Source: a virus
DNA length: 64,000 bases
Strand: one strand, 5' to 3'
IMG/VR virus record: IMGVR_UViG_3300027770_000039
Location: 1-64,000 of that record
A program made the position numbers and the translations under genes. The notes beneath the pieces were generated by a model. That model did not search any database. It had not been told where the DNA came from and saw only the letters and a program-made list of their open reading frames with translations. Numbering within the stretch: position 1 is the first letter of the stretch; each line of letters opens with the position of its first letter. Below, one piece after another: positions 41,661 to 48,957 of this stretch.

Positions 41661-42319
41661 TTACACCCTTGAGTATCCTAAGCCTGCGCCAATTCCAAAG
41701 CCTGCTTCATCAGCATAACTTCCTTGTAGTGAGACTACGTCGTCTGCACTTGCCTGTATACCCAGAGCCTTTCTTTTTATATCTTCAAAACTATTGCTTT
41801 CTTCTACGGAGCTTTCGTTTAAGTTAACTCCTTGCAAAGATGCTAAAAACTTTCTTTTTTCATCTTCCGTTTTGTGCATAGATTTAAAGGTTTGAATTAT
41901 TTCTGGCATTGAAAGATTTTCTTCGAGCTCTTCGTAATTTTTCCAATTACCTAAAAGAAAAACTTCCCCTAAGAGAGCGGCTAAATCGAGTTCTGACCAA
42001 CTAGAGCTCGTGCCGCTTCCAGGTTTGGGTCGTCAAGTTTAATTCCTCCGCAAACTTCAAGAATTCGATTAATTGTCGGCATGTCTAGTGCGTCTTCTAA
42101 TTTATCTCTGTCTGCTACTAATTCTGGTACTTGTGACTCAATTGCAATTCCACTTGCTGCAATTAAAATTGAAAGTGTTTCATCTTCATTTGCTGCAGTT
42201 TCTGTCTTTTTAATTTCTGCCATGAATTTTCGCAATGCTTTAATTGTCAATGGTTTTAACTTGACCTTTGCTCCATTTTGAAGTTCAATTTCTTCTACAT
42301 CATATACTGTTGTTGCCAA
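41661..42319 (-). CDS. GT tail-assembly chaperone fusion made by -1 frameshift
   Basis: The G gene (TTG start 42319) and a downstream frame overlap in -1. At 42023-42029 the minus strand reads C CCA AAC with CCA AAC in the G frame, an exact X XXY YYZ slippery heptamer. After slipping, translation continues to 41661 through WSELDLAALLGEVFLLGNWKNYEELEENL, a hydrophobic stretch followed by a helical end, giving about 219 aa. Such G/GT products act as chaperones for the tape measure before tail assembly. The conventional Met start at 41909 would discard most of the conserved part. Confidence 0.85.
41981..42319 (-). CDS. Tail assembly chaperone G, 112 aa
   Basis: Starts with TTG at 42317-42319, supported by AGGAGG six nt upstream. 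Sequence is helical and acidic (VEEIELQNGAKVKLKPLTIKALRKFMAEIKKTE; VPELVADRDKLEDALDMPTINRILEVCGGIKLDDPN), typical of gpG proteins, and ends after the slippery site with LEAARALVGQNSI. It is the product when no frameshift occurs. Upstream promoter and terminator separate it from the major tail gene. Confidence 0.85.
   Translation of the reverse strand: MATTVYDVEEIELQNGAKVKLKPLTIKALRKFMAEIKKTETAANEDETLSILIAASGIAIESQVPELVADRDKLEDALDMPTINRILEVCGGIKLDDPNLEAARALVGQNSI
42023..42029 (-). other. Programmed -1 slippery site C CCA AAC
   Basis: Minus strand CCCAAAC with codons CCA (residue 98) and AAC (residue 99) of G. Both tRNAs can slip one base back to CCC AAA. Position near the 3' end of G, before the start of the second frame, is the standard siphovirus layout. 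A downstream GC-rich segment could help. Confidence 0.85.
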
Positions 42320-42345
42320 TTTATCCTCCTTGGATAGTTAAAATT

Positions 42346-42374
42346 ATTATAACATATAGCAAACATAAGGGCAA
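42346..42374 (-). promoter_or_regulatory. Promoter TTGCCC-N17-TATAAT for the tail-assembly operon
   Basis: -35 TTGCCC (42369-42374), 17-nt spacer, -10 TATAAT (42346-42351) preceded by TGT (extended). It follows the major-tail terminator and is 27 nt before the G start. Confidence 0.65.
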
Positions 42375-42378
42375 TAAA

Positions 42379-42403
42379 AAGCCCCCCAAATAATGGGGGG
42401 CTT
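42379..42403 (-). terminator. Strong terminator after major tail gene
   Basis: Nine-pair stem aagcccccc/ggggggctt (42379-42387, 42395-42403; 7-nt loop), followed on the minus strand by TTTTT. It would end the abundant major-tail transcript. Confidence 0.92.
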
Positions 42404-42424
42404 CTATTAATTAATTTATATTAA

Positions 42425-43198
42425 TTAGTTCCAAGTACGGTCTATAATTACGCCATACTCTGAACCTGCATCACCTGATGCTCCTGATGGAAGCAAACGG
42501 AATGTTACTGGGAATGTTGATGCTGCGTTACGAGCCAAAGAGAACTGTGACTGTTGTACAGAAAGAACACGACGAGCATAATATACACGCTCTGTTTTTG
42601 ATGTTGCATCGCTTGTTGGAGCTTGTCCAACTGCAATTAGCTGACGCTCAACTGGGGCTGCGCCAAGGGCACCTGCCTCAAGTCCAAGAACTCCACCACT
42701 TAGTGTTGAAGCCTTTTGTCCAAATACCGCAAGAACGTTTTCAAGAGTACCTTCTGCGAATTCTGTTGCAATCATAACCTCCATAGCAGACTTAAACAGC
42801 TTAGCTGTATCAAGTAACTGATCTACAGTCACTGAGTCGTATGTTGGGTTGTAAGTAATTTGCAAACCGTTGTTTGTGTAACCTACGTTACGGTATGCTG
42901 CACCAGTTGTTCCTGGTGTAGTATCGATTGCGTTAAGTGAATCAATGTATGATGAACCTGCAACGTAACCAGTTACTGGGGATCCAGAACCTGCAGCACC
43001 GTTTTTAAATGCTGGTACTAATGTATTACGTGAAGCAGTTCCTGCTACTGCTGCTGTTGGTGTTGCTGTGTTTGAGGTCGCAACTGCTGCTGGGACCATG
43101 CTAGAATTATATCCTGTTGTTGTTGAATCTTCTACTGATAAAAACAGTGGAGATGCACCAACAAGAATATTTCTAGCGTTACCTGTATTTTGTGCCAT
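42425..43198 (-). CDS. Major tail (tube) protein, 257 aa
   Basis: Lies between the tail-terminator-like gene and the G/GT chaperones, the conserved siphovirus order. N-terminus AQNTGNARNILVGASPLFLSVEDSTTTG, middle ITYNPTYDSVTVDQLLDTAKLFKSAMEVMIATEFAEGTLENVLAVFG, and a C-terminal TFRLLPSGASGDAGSEYGVIIDRTW. It polymerises into the tail tube. Arg is coded by CGT in several sites where flanking genes use AGA, and it has its own terminator, both signs of high expression. Strong AGGAGG site. Confidence 0.85.
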   Translation of the reverse strand: MAQNTGNARNILVGASPLFLSVEDSTTTGYNSSMVPAAVATSNTATPTAAVAGTASRNTLVPAFKNGAAGSGSPVTGYVAGSSYIDSLNAIDTTPGTTGAAYRNVGYTNNGLQITYNPTYDSVTVDQLLDTAKLFKSAMEVMIATEFAEGTLENVLAVFGQKASTLSGGVLGLEAGALGAAPVERQLIAVGQAPTSDATSKTERVYYARRVLSVQQSQFSLARNAASTFPVTFRLLPSGASGDAGSEYGVIIDRTWN

Positions 43199-43227
43199 TA
43201 ATTTATTCCTCCTATATATATATACAT

Positions 43228-43280
43228 ATTAAAATCTTTTAATCAAGCTGGCTAGGCTTCTTTCCTCTAAGGCAATTATA
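43228..43280 (-). promoter_or_regulatory. Possible promoter and leader hairpin of the major tail gene
   Basis: A TATAAT box (43275-43280) and a downstream perfect hairpin attaaaa-tc-ttttaat (43228-43243) in the 106-bp gap. Consensus -35 is not clear: TTGACT lies only 7 nt away. AGGAGG follows at 9 nt from the ATG. Confidence 0.35.
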
Positions 43281-43304
43281 CGGAACAAGTCAACCAAAAG
43301 CAAC

Positions 43305-43817
43305 TTATAGAAATCTTCCTACCCTATCTACCATTCTGGCATACTTTACTTCCAAAATGACATCTGAAGACATTAGACCCTGCATTTCCTCTGATGGCTC
43401 TGTTGGGGATATATCGGCTACAAAAATGCTAAAAAATTTGAATTTATTAGATAGGCTTGCAAACCTATTTACGTCTCTTGCGGACTCGTCTACCCTTCTA
43501 AACTCATCAATCATAAAATTCCTAATCTCATTGATTTCTGAAACATCTGGGGAGTATATAGTAAAGAGTACCTGCTCACAGCAGACCATCCAATTTTCCT
43601 CATATGAGGTTCCAATTTTGTCATAAACTATATGTTTTTTTCCACTCAAAAATTGATCCATTTCAGATACCTGTTGGACAGGAATAATGGGAACTATTTT
43701 GTCGTTTATACTATCGCTAAAATATTCGTTCTCATCAAATATTTCAGCTGCCACCAATTTAGACCATAAAAATTTTCTTATTTCTAGAATTGCATCTAGT
43801 TTATAATTTGCTGTCAT
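43305..43817 (-). CDS. Tail terminator/completion protein, 170 aa
   Basis: DAILEIRKFLWSKLVAAEIFDENEYFSD at the N-terminus and DVILEVKYARMVDRVGRFL at the end match the alpha/beta tail-terminator family in style; position between the neck gene and the major tail gene fits. Starts 4 nt inside the gene upstream. The protein would cap the tail tube at the head end. Assignment by order plus fold pattern. Confidence 0.65.
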   Translation of the reverse strand: MTANYKLDAILEIRKFLWSKLVAAEIFDENEYFSDSINDKIVPIIPVQQVSEMDQFLSGKKHIVYDKIGTSYEENWMVCCEQVLFTIYSPDVSEINEIRNFMIDEFRRVDESARDVNRFASLSNKFKFFSIFVADISPTEPSEEMQGLMSSDVILEVKYARMVDRVGRFL

Positions 43818-44602
43818 ATTAATGAGCCTCCAAATGACATCTCTACTGCTGAGTCCGCCATGCTTCTAATTGAATTTGGAGAAAATGAATATTGAACTGT
43901 TTTAATTGTTGCTGGTATTTTTAATGCTTTCATTGAAGCTGAATTAAATATATCTTTAAATCCAGATTTTTTAATAGATGAACTTACAAGGTTCCCGCTA
44001 AAAAATCTTGAATATTGTAAAGTAAATTGATTTTTAACACTAGGTCCTCCTGGCCTTTTAACGGTCACTGAAGCCCCTTTGGGCATAAAGACTGTCTCAC
44101 CATTGGATTCAAATACTAACCTCTCAGAATGGCGTGGAGCAATTTTAAGAGCCATTCCTGACTCCATCACAGACGCTTTGTTTTGAAATACGTGTTTCCT
44201 TTGTTTTTCTGGTCCAGGGACAAATGTTTTTGATGGTTCAAATTTAAAATTAACTTTAAAAGATATTCCTGCAGAATCTAAAGATGTTAGACTAAACAAT
44301 CTATCATTTGCACTTCCAGTCTTACCCCATTCATATACATGGTGAAATGCTTTTGGCTTTGATCTTGCTTGTGAATCTATGTATTGCCCAAAATCTTTTT
44401 CTATTTGATTAAACACTACTTTTTTAAAAGTACTTTTAAACTTTTTGCTATTGCTTAATTTGGCAACTACATTTGCTTGATAATATAAGGCAGCAGAAAT
44501 TTGTGCAATATTGCTGTCTTGAATAATTCCCTTTGGGCTTTTGTTATACATTAATCTTTCAAGACCAGAAGCTGCTTGAAGCAGCATTACGTTAGATTCC
44601 AA
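43814..44602 (-). CDS. Neck/tail-joining protein, 262 aa
   Basis: Basic protein with Ser/Lys-rich regions (KLSNSKKFKSTFKKVVFNQIEKDFGQYIDSQARSKP, then FVPGPEKQRKHVFQNKASVMESG) similar in context to HK97 gp10-like proteins. It follows the head-closure gene with an 11-nt overlap and precedes the tail terminator. No clear domain recognised. Confidence 0.5.
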   Translation of the reverse strand: MESNVMLLQAASGLERLMYNKSPKGIIQDSNIAQISAALYYQANVVAKLSNSKKFKSTFKKVVFNQIEKDFGQYIDSQARSKPKAFHHVYEWGKTGSANDRLFSLTSLDSAGISFKVNFKFEPSKTFVPGPEKQRKHVFQNKASVMESGMALKIAPRHSERLVFESNGETVFMPKGASVTVKRPGGPSVKNQFTLQYSRFFSGNLVSSSIKKSGFKDIFNSASMKALKIPATIKTVQYSFSPNSIRSMADSAVEMSFGGSLI

Positions 44603-45020
44603 TTTGTTGATTCTCCGATCTCTTTAGAGAAGAATTATAACCAATTACTCTACCAAATGGATCTGTTATAGGACTACTTCCAATAACTTCAAATACTGTG
44701 GGTGTCTCTGATGGATAGTCTTGCTCTGTCCAAATTGATTTTCCGTCCCTGTCTTTAATGTTTGAAACCTTGTGCCTTAAAGATATTTTACTTTCGGTAC
44801 GAACTTGAATAATTTGCTCGTTTTTGTATTTGTTAGAAAAAGATTGGGCGTCTCCAGATCTAGAAGTTGAAGAATTACTTATAATGCTTTTTGCATAGCA
44901 TGGAATTGTTGAGTAATAAGACCATTCTTTTTTTATAGCACCAGTATTATCATCTTGAATATCTGTTTGTCTATAGATATCCAAGTTCATAGGCAACATG
45001 GACTGTATTAAATCTATCAT
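44592..45020 (-). CDS. Head-closure (stopper)-like protein, 142 aa
   Basis: Pattern MLPMNLDIYRQTDIQDDNTGAIKKEWSYYSTIPCYAKS with a beta-barrel-like run (YKNEQIIQVRTESKISLRHKVSNIKD...VFEVIGSSPITDPFGRVIGYNSSL) resembles SPP1 gp16/HK97 gp7-type stopper proteins. Position after the adaptor gene supports this. It would seal the portal after packaging. Confidence 0.6.
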   Translation of the reverse strand: MIDLIQSMLPMNLDIYRQTDIQDDNTGAIKKEWSYYSTIPCYAKSIISNSSTSRSGDAQSFSNKYKNEQIIQVRTESKISLRHKVSNIKDRDGKSIWTEQDYPSETPTVFEVIGSSPITDPFGRVIGYNSSLKRSENQQIGI

Positions 45021-46006
45021 TAAATTACTACCATATTACTTAAAACATATGAGCTTAGTAACTGGTCTGCGTAGGCATTTCCAGTTCCAGCATATGCGCT
45101 AGAGCTATATTCAAATTTCCAATCAAATGCTTGAACATTTTTTGCGTATTTGTTTCTCCAGATAGAATCTTTAGAAAAGTAATCTTTCATTAACTCAATA
45201 CAAGCTTGGCTAACTTCTGTTGGAATCCTGTCCCATCCAAATTGACCATGAATTGTGTATCTAATATTTTTTCCAAACAAAAAACCGTCGCTATCATTAA
45301 CGCTAGGTGGCACAAATCCATTTGCAGTATAAACTGCATTGTCTATTGAATTAGTTTTATTGATTCTAATTCCAAAACCAGTTTCTGAAATAATTGGATT
45401 AAATATCCAGTTGTTGACAGCAGGGACAGATTGATTGTCAATTAAAAGGATATCGTTAGAATACAGTTTATTTAGTTTATTTATTTTATAAGGTAATACT
45501 AATACGTCTGAGTCTGATCCGTATACTACTTCTACGTCTTGGTATAAGTAAAACTCTTGACGTGTATGTCCTTCTATAATTTTTCTAGCATATCTCTCTG
45601 CAGATTGAATCTCTTGATAATTTTTATAATTTGGATCGCTAGGGTCTGATCCAAAATTTAGATCTTGCAAATGCTCATTAATGTTTATGTAAGGAGTGAC
45701 TACATCAACATATGATGCATGGTATCCCTCTGTTCCAGAAATTGAATACGACCAAACTAGCTTGAAACTTCTATTTCTTTCCGTATAGTTAAAAGGCAAT
45801 ATAACTTGATACGATCCAGAATCTGTTTCTACGCTAGTGGCCGTAAGTGTTGTTAAGATTGTAGTTGGGGAAATGGCAGGGACTATAGAAGGATCTTTTG
45901 TAACATCGTAAACTTTTACTGTAACTGTGTCTGGGCTGACAAGTTCAGACTCCCAATATATTTTGCTTTTTATTGGAGTCCTGCTATTTACATAAATCTC
46001 TGCCAT
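45020..46006 (-). CDS. Head-to-tail adaptor protein, 328 aa
   Basis: N-terminal Ig-like beta domain (about 5-95: YVNSRTPIKSKIYWESELVSPDTVTVKVYDV) followed by the adaptor region: YQEIQSAERYARKIIEGHTRQEFYLYQDVEVVYGSDSDVLVLPYKI, and TEVSQACIELMKDYFSKDSIWRNK. This matches gp6/gp15-like connector proteins that sit on the portal. Ends overlapping the stopper start. The extra N-terminal domain is unusual and could face outward. Confidence 0.65.
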   Translation of the reverse strand: MAEIYVNSRTPIKSKIYWESELVSPDTVTVKVYDVTKDPSIVPAISPTTILTTLTATSVETDSGSYQVILPFNYTERNRSFKLVWSYSISGTEGYHASYVDVVTPYININEHLQDLNFGSDPSDPNYKNYQEIQSAERYARKIIEGHTRQEFYLYQDVEVVYGSDSDVLVLPYKINKLNKLYSNDILLIDNQSVPAVNNWIFNPIISETGFGIRINKTNSIDNAVYTANGFVPPSVNDSDGFLFGKNIRYTIHGQFGWDRIPTEVSQACIELMKDYFSKDSIWRNKYAKNVQAFDWKFEYSSSAYAGTGNAYADQLLSSYVLSNMVVI

Positions 46007-46020
46007 TTTAAAAGGTTAAA

Positions 46021-46416
46021 TTAACTGTAGAAGTCTTGAACTTCCCTTGGGGTAGCTAATCTAAAACCTTCCTCCTTATCAAAAATTTCTTGAGCAGCTT
46101 CTGCAGACATTGCAACAAATGGATGTTCTTTTGTAAAAGTAAATCCTAAAGCATCGTATCTGTAATTGTCTCTTTCCATCTTAACTAACAAAGAATTTGG
46201 ATCTACTTCCTGATTTAAATCAAATCTTGGTAATACTTCAATTTCTTCTTTAGCTTCTTCAACATCTTTAATTGCTTTACTATACACTTCCCAGGTTACC
46301 CCGTCTTCTGTTAGCGCCGCAATAATGTCGGCTTTTCCTTTTAAATCACTTGCGTCTACGCCGAAGTCTTCGGCTGCCTTCTTTAATTCAGATAATTTCA
46401 ATGTCTCGAATGACAT
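46021..46416 (-). CDS. SAP/HeH-like head protein, 131 aa
   Basis: Residues 5-36 (LKLSELKKAAEDFGVDASDLKGKADIIAALTEDG) read as a SAP/HeH helix-extended-loop-helix; the rest is an acidic linker and a small alpha/beta domain ending REVQDFY. Located just after the capsid gene, where many phages carry a short HeH-type protein. AAGGAGAA before the ATG and a promoter upstream. Possibly a decoration or DNA-binding head protein. Confidence 0.6.
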   Translation of the reverse strand: MSFETLKLSELKKAAEDFGVDASDLKGKADIIAALTEDGVTWEVYSKAIKDVEEAKEEIEVLPRFDLNQEVDPNSLLVKMERDNYRYDALGFTFTKEHPFVAMSAEAAQEIFDKEEGFRLATPREVQDFYS

Positions 46417-46443
46417 ATGTTCTCCTTTTGGTTAGGTCGTTTA

Positions 46444-46472
46444 ATTATATCACTAGTAAATTCAAATGAAAA
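46444..46472 (-). promoter_or_regulatory. Promoter after the capsid terminator
   Basis: -35 TTTTCA (46467-46472), 17-nt spacer, -10 TATAAT (46444-46449) with TGA before it. The -35 lies inside the terminator T-run. It would drive the HeH-like and connector genes. Confidence 0.6.
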
Positions 46473-46498
46473 GCCCCCAAATTAAATTGGAGGCTTTT
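46469..46498 (-). terminator. Terminator after major capsid gene
   Basis: Ten-pair stem aaaagccccc/ggaggctttt (one G-U wobble, 46469-46478 with 46489-46498, 10-nt loop); the T-run is inside the stem end and followed by CATTTG. Placed 27 nt after the capsid stop. Confidence 0.85.
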
Positions 46499-46524
46499 CT
46501 TTAGATAAATAGATTATTTCTTAA

Positions 46525-47571
46525 TTAAGAAGCAACCTTAACATCTTTTACAACTACCCAAGCATCTGGTTGTTCGATTTGAACGCCAACTCGAGTATAC
46601 ATTGTGTACTCAATGGAGTCCTTACGAGGCCAGAAGAATCGGTAAACAGTTACATCACGCTTGATACCAATAACTACGTTATTTGGGAATGTCAAGTGGA
46701 TATCTCCGTGTGAACCTGATGGGCTTGCATATGTACCTGTTTGTGTCTCAGGAAGAAGTGGTACTTCAACAATTGGAATACCAAATGCGAAAGGTGCTAC
46801 ATATCCTGCTGCTCCACCAAGTCCTGGTGTTGCTCCACGGATAACGCTTGATGCGATATCTTGTGGGATTGTCTGGTTTGTGCCAATGCTGTTAGCATAT
46901 AGGAAATCCTGAATTAGGTTTGATCCTGCTAAGAAGCGAAGGTCTCCACGACGTTGCATGTATTTACGTGGCATTGCTTTTAATGCCTTGTTAAATAGCT
47001 CACGAGAAACTCCAGCTCCAGCTCCAGCTACAACTCGGCCATTGGCCTTAGATTTAGCTACAACTCCTTGGAATGCCTTGTACAGTGCATCTGATCCGCT
47101 GCCAACACCATTAAGGATTACATCCTCAATGTCGTTTCCTGCTTGTGTTGCCATCAATCGTGCAATGTGATCTTCTAGATCTGCACCCTCAATGTTGTCT
47201 TCTAGAGACTCAGTTGAAAGCTCCCAGTCTAGGCGCAATTTCTTTGTTGTCAAAGAAATCTTTGAGAAAGTAACTGCTGCGTTTGAAGCAGTGTCATCTC
47301 CTTCTGTTGCAAGTTTCATAAGCTTTTCGCCTACTGACATGCGGTCAATTTCTGCAGTGTCTGCTCTCATTCGAACGGTACGTGCGACTTTTCCAATTAC
47401 GGTTGCATCGAACATATAGTCTAAGAAGCGAGCTGACTGTTCTGGGTTAAGTAAACCACCGTTTCCGTTTTCGGAACCAGCGTGTGTACCTGTACCACCA
47501 GTAGTGGACGCAAAAGTACTTGTTGCTGTTGTACCAGCTGCGATTGTCTTTTCTAATGTTTCATTGCTCAT
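46525..47571 (-). CDS. Major capsid protein, 348 aa (HK97-type)
   Basis: Follows the prohead protease and precedes a terminator. Pattern: NGGLLNPEQSARFLDYMFDATVIGKVARTVRMRADTAEIDRMSVGEKLMKL, then KLRLDWELSTESLEDNIEGADLEDHIARLMATQAGNDIEDVILNGVG and RFFWPRKDSIEYTMYTRVGVQIEQPDAWVV. Coat subunit of the icosahedral head. No long N-terminal delta domain; the scaffold function is likely in the protease gene. AAGGAG site; Arg codon use suggests high expression. Confidence 0.88.
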   Translation of the reverse strand: MSNETLEKTIAAGTTATSTFASTTGGTGTHAGSENGNGGLLNPEQSARFLDYMFDATVIGKVARTVRMRADTAEIDRMSVGEKLMKLATEGDDTASNAAVTFSKISLTTKKLRLDWELSTESLEDNIEGADLEDHIARLMATQAGNDIEDVILNGVGSGSDALYKAFQGVVAKSKANGRVVAGAGAGVSRELFNKALKAMPRKYMQRRGDLRFLAGSNLIQDFLYANSIGTNQTIPQDIASSVIRGATPGLGGAAGYVAPFAFGIPIVEVPLLPETQTGTYASPSGSHGDIHLTFPNNVVIGIKRDVTVYRFFWPRKDSIEYTMYTRVGVQIEQPDAWVVVKDVKVAS

Positions 47572-47592
47572 TATTTTATTTCTCCTTATTTC

Positions 47593-48903
47593 TTACTTTA
47601 TTAGTTCGTTTACGGAACCGAGGAAAGAACCGTTCCATTTTGATTTTTGGACTTTTACTTCCCTAGACCCGCCAAGGTCTGAGGACTTCTTAATTGCAGT
47701 CTCTGATTCTACTGCATCGACACGCTTTTCTACTCCATCAATCGTGTTTCTGATGTTCTCAACAGTTTTGCTGAGCTCTGAGTGTTGTTCTGCCAACTCT
47801 GTAATTTTGCTTTCTACGCTTTTGCTTAAAATTTCAACTGCATTTTTAATAGTTGTAACTTGTGCTGCGTTTTCTTCTGAAGCTTTGTTTAGAGTTTCTG
47901 AGAAAAAGCCTTTTAAATCACCTAACATTTTTGCAAAATCAGGTTTTTCAACAACAATCTCATCAGAGATGTCTGTTGCTTTTTCAACGATTTCGGCAGA
48001 AGCATCTACTAATACGTCTTCTGTAATAGCTTTTTCAATTGTTGCTTCTGCAACAACTTCTACTTCTACTGCTGCGGTTTCTTCAACCACTGCGGTTTCT
48101 GTGTTTTCTGACACTTCATTACCTCCTTGTGCGTTTGCCTGTTTTGCGATTGTTTGTGTTTCAGGCAACGTTAATCTTGACTTCTTAAATGAAGCAAGAA
48201 TCTTTTCTATTTCTTTTGCTTTGTTTATATCATCAGTTTCTACCCAGCCAATTAGACTTGCTTGCTTGCCAGTTACTGGGGAATTGAATTCAGCGTCTGT
48301 TGACATAAATACAGAGTCGCTGTCTTCACAATAAAAAATATTTTCTGTTTTTAAGTTTGTAGAAATTCCTTTAAAAATTAATTGTCCATTCATTTTTTCA
48401 ATAGATAGAATATTGCACAATTCATTTGCTGGAGAATCTACTACTGACAGCTCCATTAAAGCATACTCTTTAATAAATCTAACTGTTTGCCCAGTTGCTT
48501 TGTTTACTTGATTGTCAGACTCTTTAATCTTTCCACCAATTGAAAATCCTGCAAGTGTTCCGTCTAGAATTTTTTCCCATGTATCTTGTGCGCCTTTTGA
48601 AATGTATGCATCTACATATACTCCACTATAAAAATCATTTGACTTTGGATCATAAAATGTTTCTGGTTTAAAAGAAACCATTTTGCCTACAGCGTTAGGA
48701 CCATGCATCTCTCTAATGTTGCCACGGAATCTTTCAAAAGCTCTCATGCTTGCTTCTGCTGTAACTACATCTCCTGTTTGATCTACGTTGTCTAAAGTAG
48801 CAAAACCAGAGACGGTTCTTTTCTCTCGATCAACCTTTGTAAAAGGGACCGATAGGCTAATATTATCTCCATTGCTGGACCAATAAGATTTTTCAATATT
48901 CAT
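47593..48903 (-). CDS. Prohead protease fused to a scaffold-like C-terminal region, 436 aa
   Basis: Start at MNIEKSYWSSNGD (48901-48903) preferred to the TTG at 48939. Protease domain (about 1-175): RTVSGFATLDNVDQTGDVV, IREMHGPNAVGKM (His), GTLAGFSIGGKI (Ser), MELSVVDSPANE; the HK97/herpesvirus-type serine protease. The rest (about 230-420) is acidic and heptad-rich (TAVVEETAAVEVEVVAEATIEKAI; VKNIRNTIDG-like coil), fit for scaffolding. The fusion of protease and scaffold in one gene occurs in several phages. It matures the prohead. The upstream portal overlaps its control region. Confidence 0.85.
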   Translation of the reverse strand: MNIEKSYWSSNGDNISLSVPFTKVDREKRTVSGFATLDNVDQTGDVVTAEASMRAFERFRGNIREMHGPNAVGKMVSFKPETFYDPKSNDFYSGVYVDAYISKGAQDTWEKILDGTLAGFSIGGKIKESDNQVNKATGQTVRFIKEYALMELSVVDSPANELCNILSIEKMNGQLIFKGISTNLKTENIFYCEDSDSVFMSTDAEFNSPVTGKQASLIGWVETDDINKAKEIEKILASFKKSRLTLPETQTIAKQANAQGGNEVSENTETAVVEETAAVEVEVVAEATIEKAITEDVLVDASAEIVEKATDISDEIVVEKPDFAKMLGDLKGFFSETLNKASEENAAQVTTIKNAVEILSKSVESKITELAEQHSELSKTVENIRNTIDGVEKRVDAVESETAIKKSSDLGGSREVKVQKSKWNGSFLGSVNELIK

Positions 48904-48957
48904 ATGCCTAATTTTATAACGGTATTGTATATAAGGCAAATACTGGTTGCCTAATAA

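Noticed and set aside
47504-48334. 276-codon plus-strand open frame opposite the capsid and protease genes
   Set aside because: It is antisense to two well-supported genes, has no ribosome site, and its Ser/Phe-rich composition is what complementing the acidic protease C-terminus gives.
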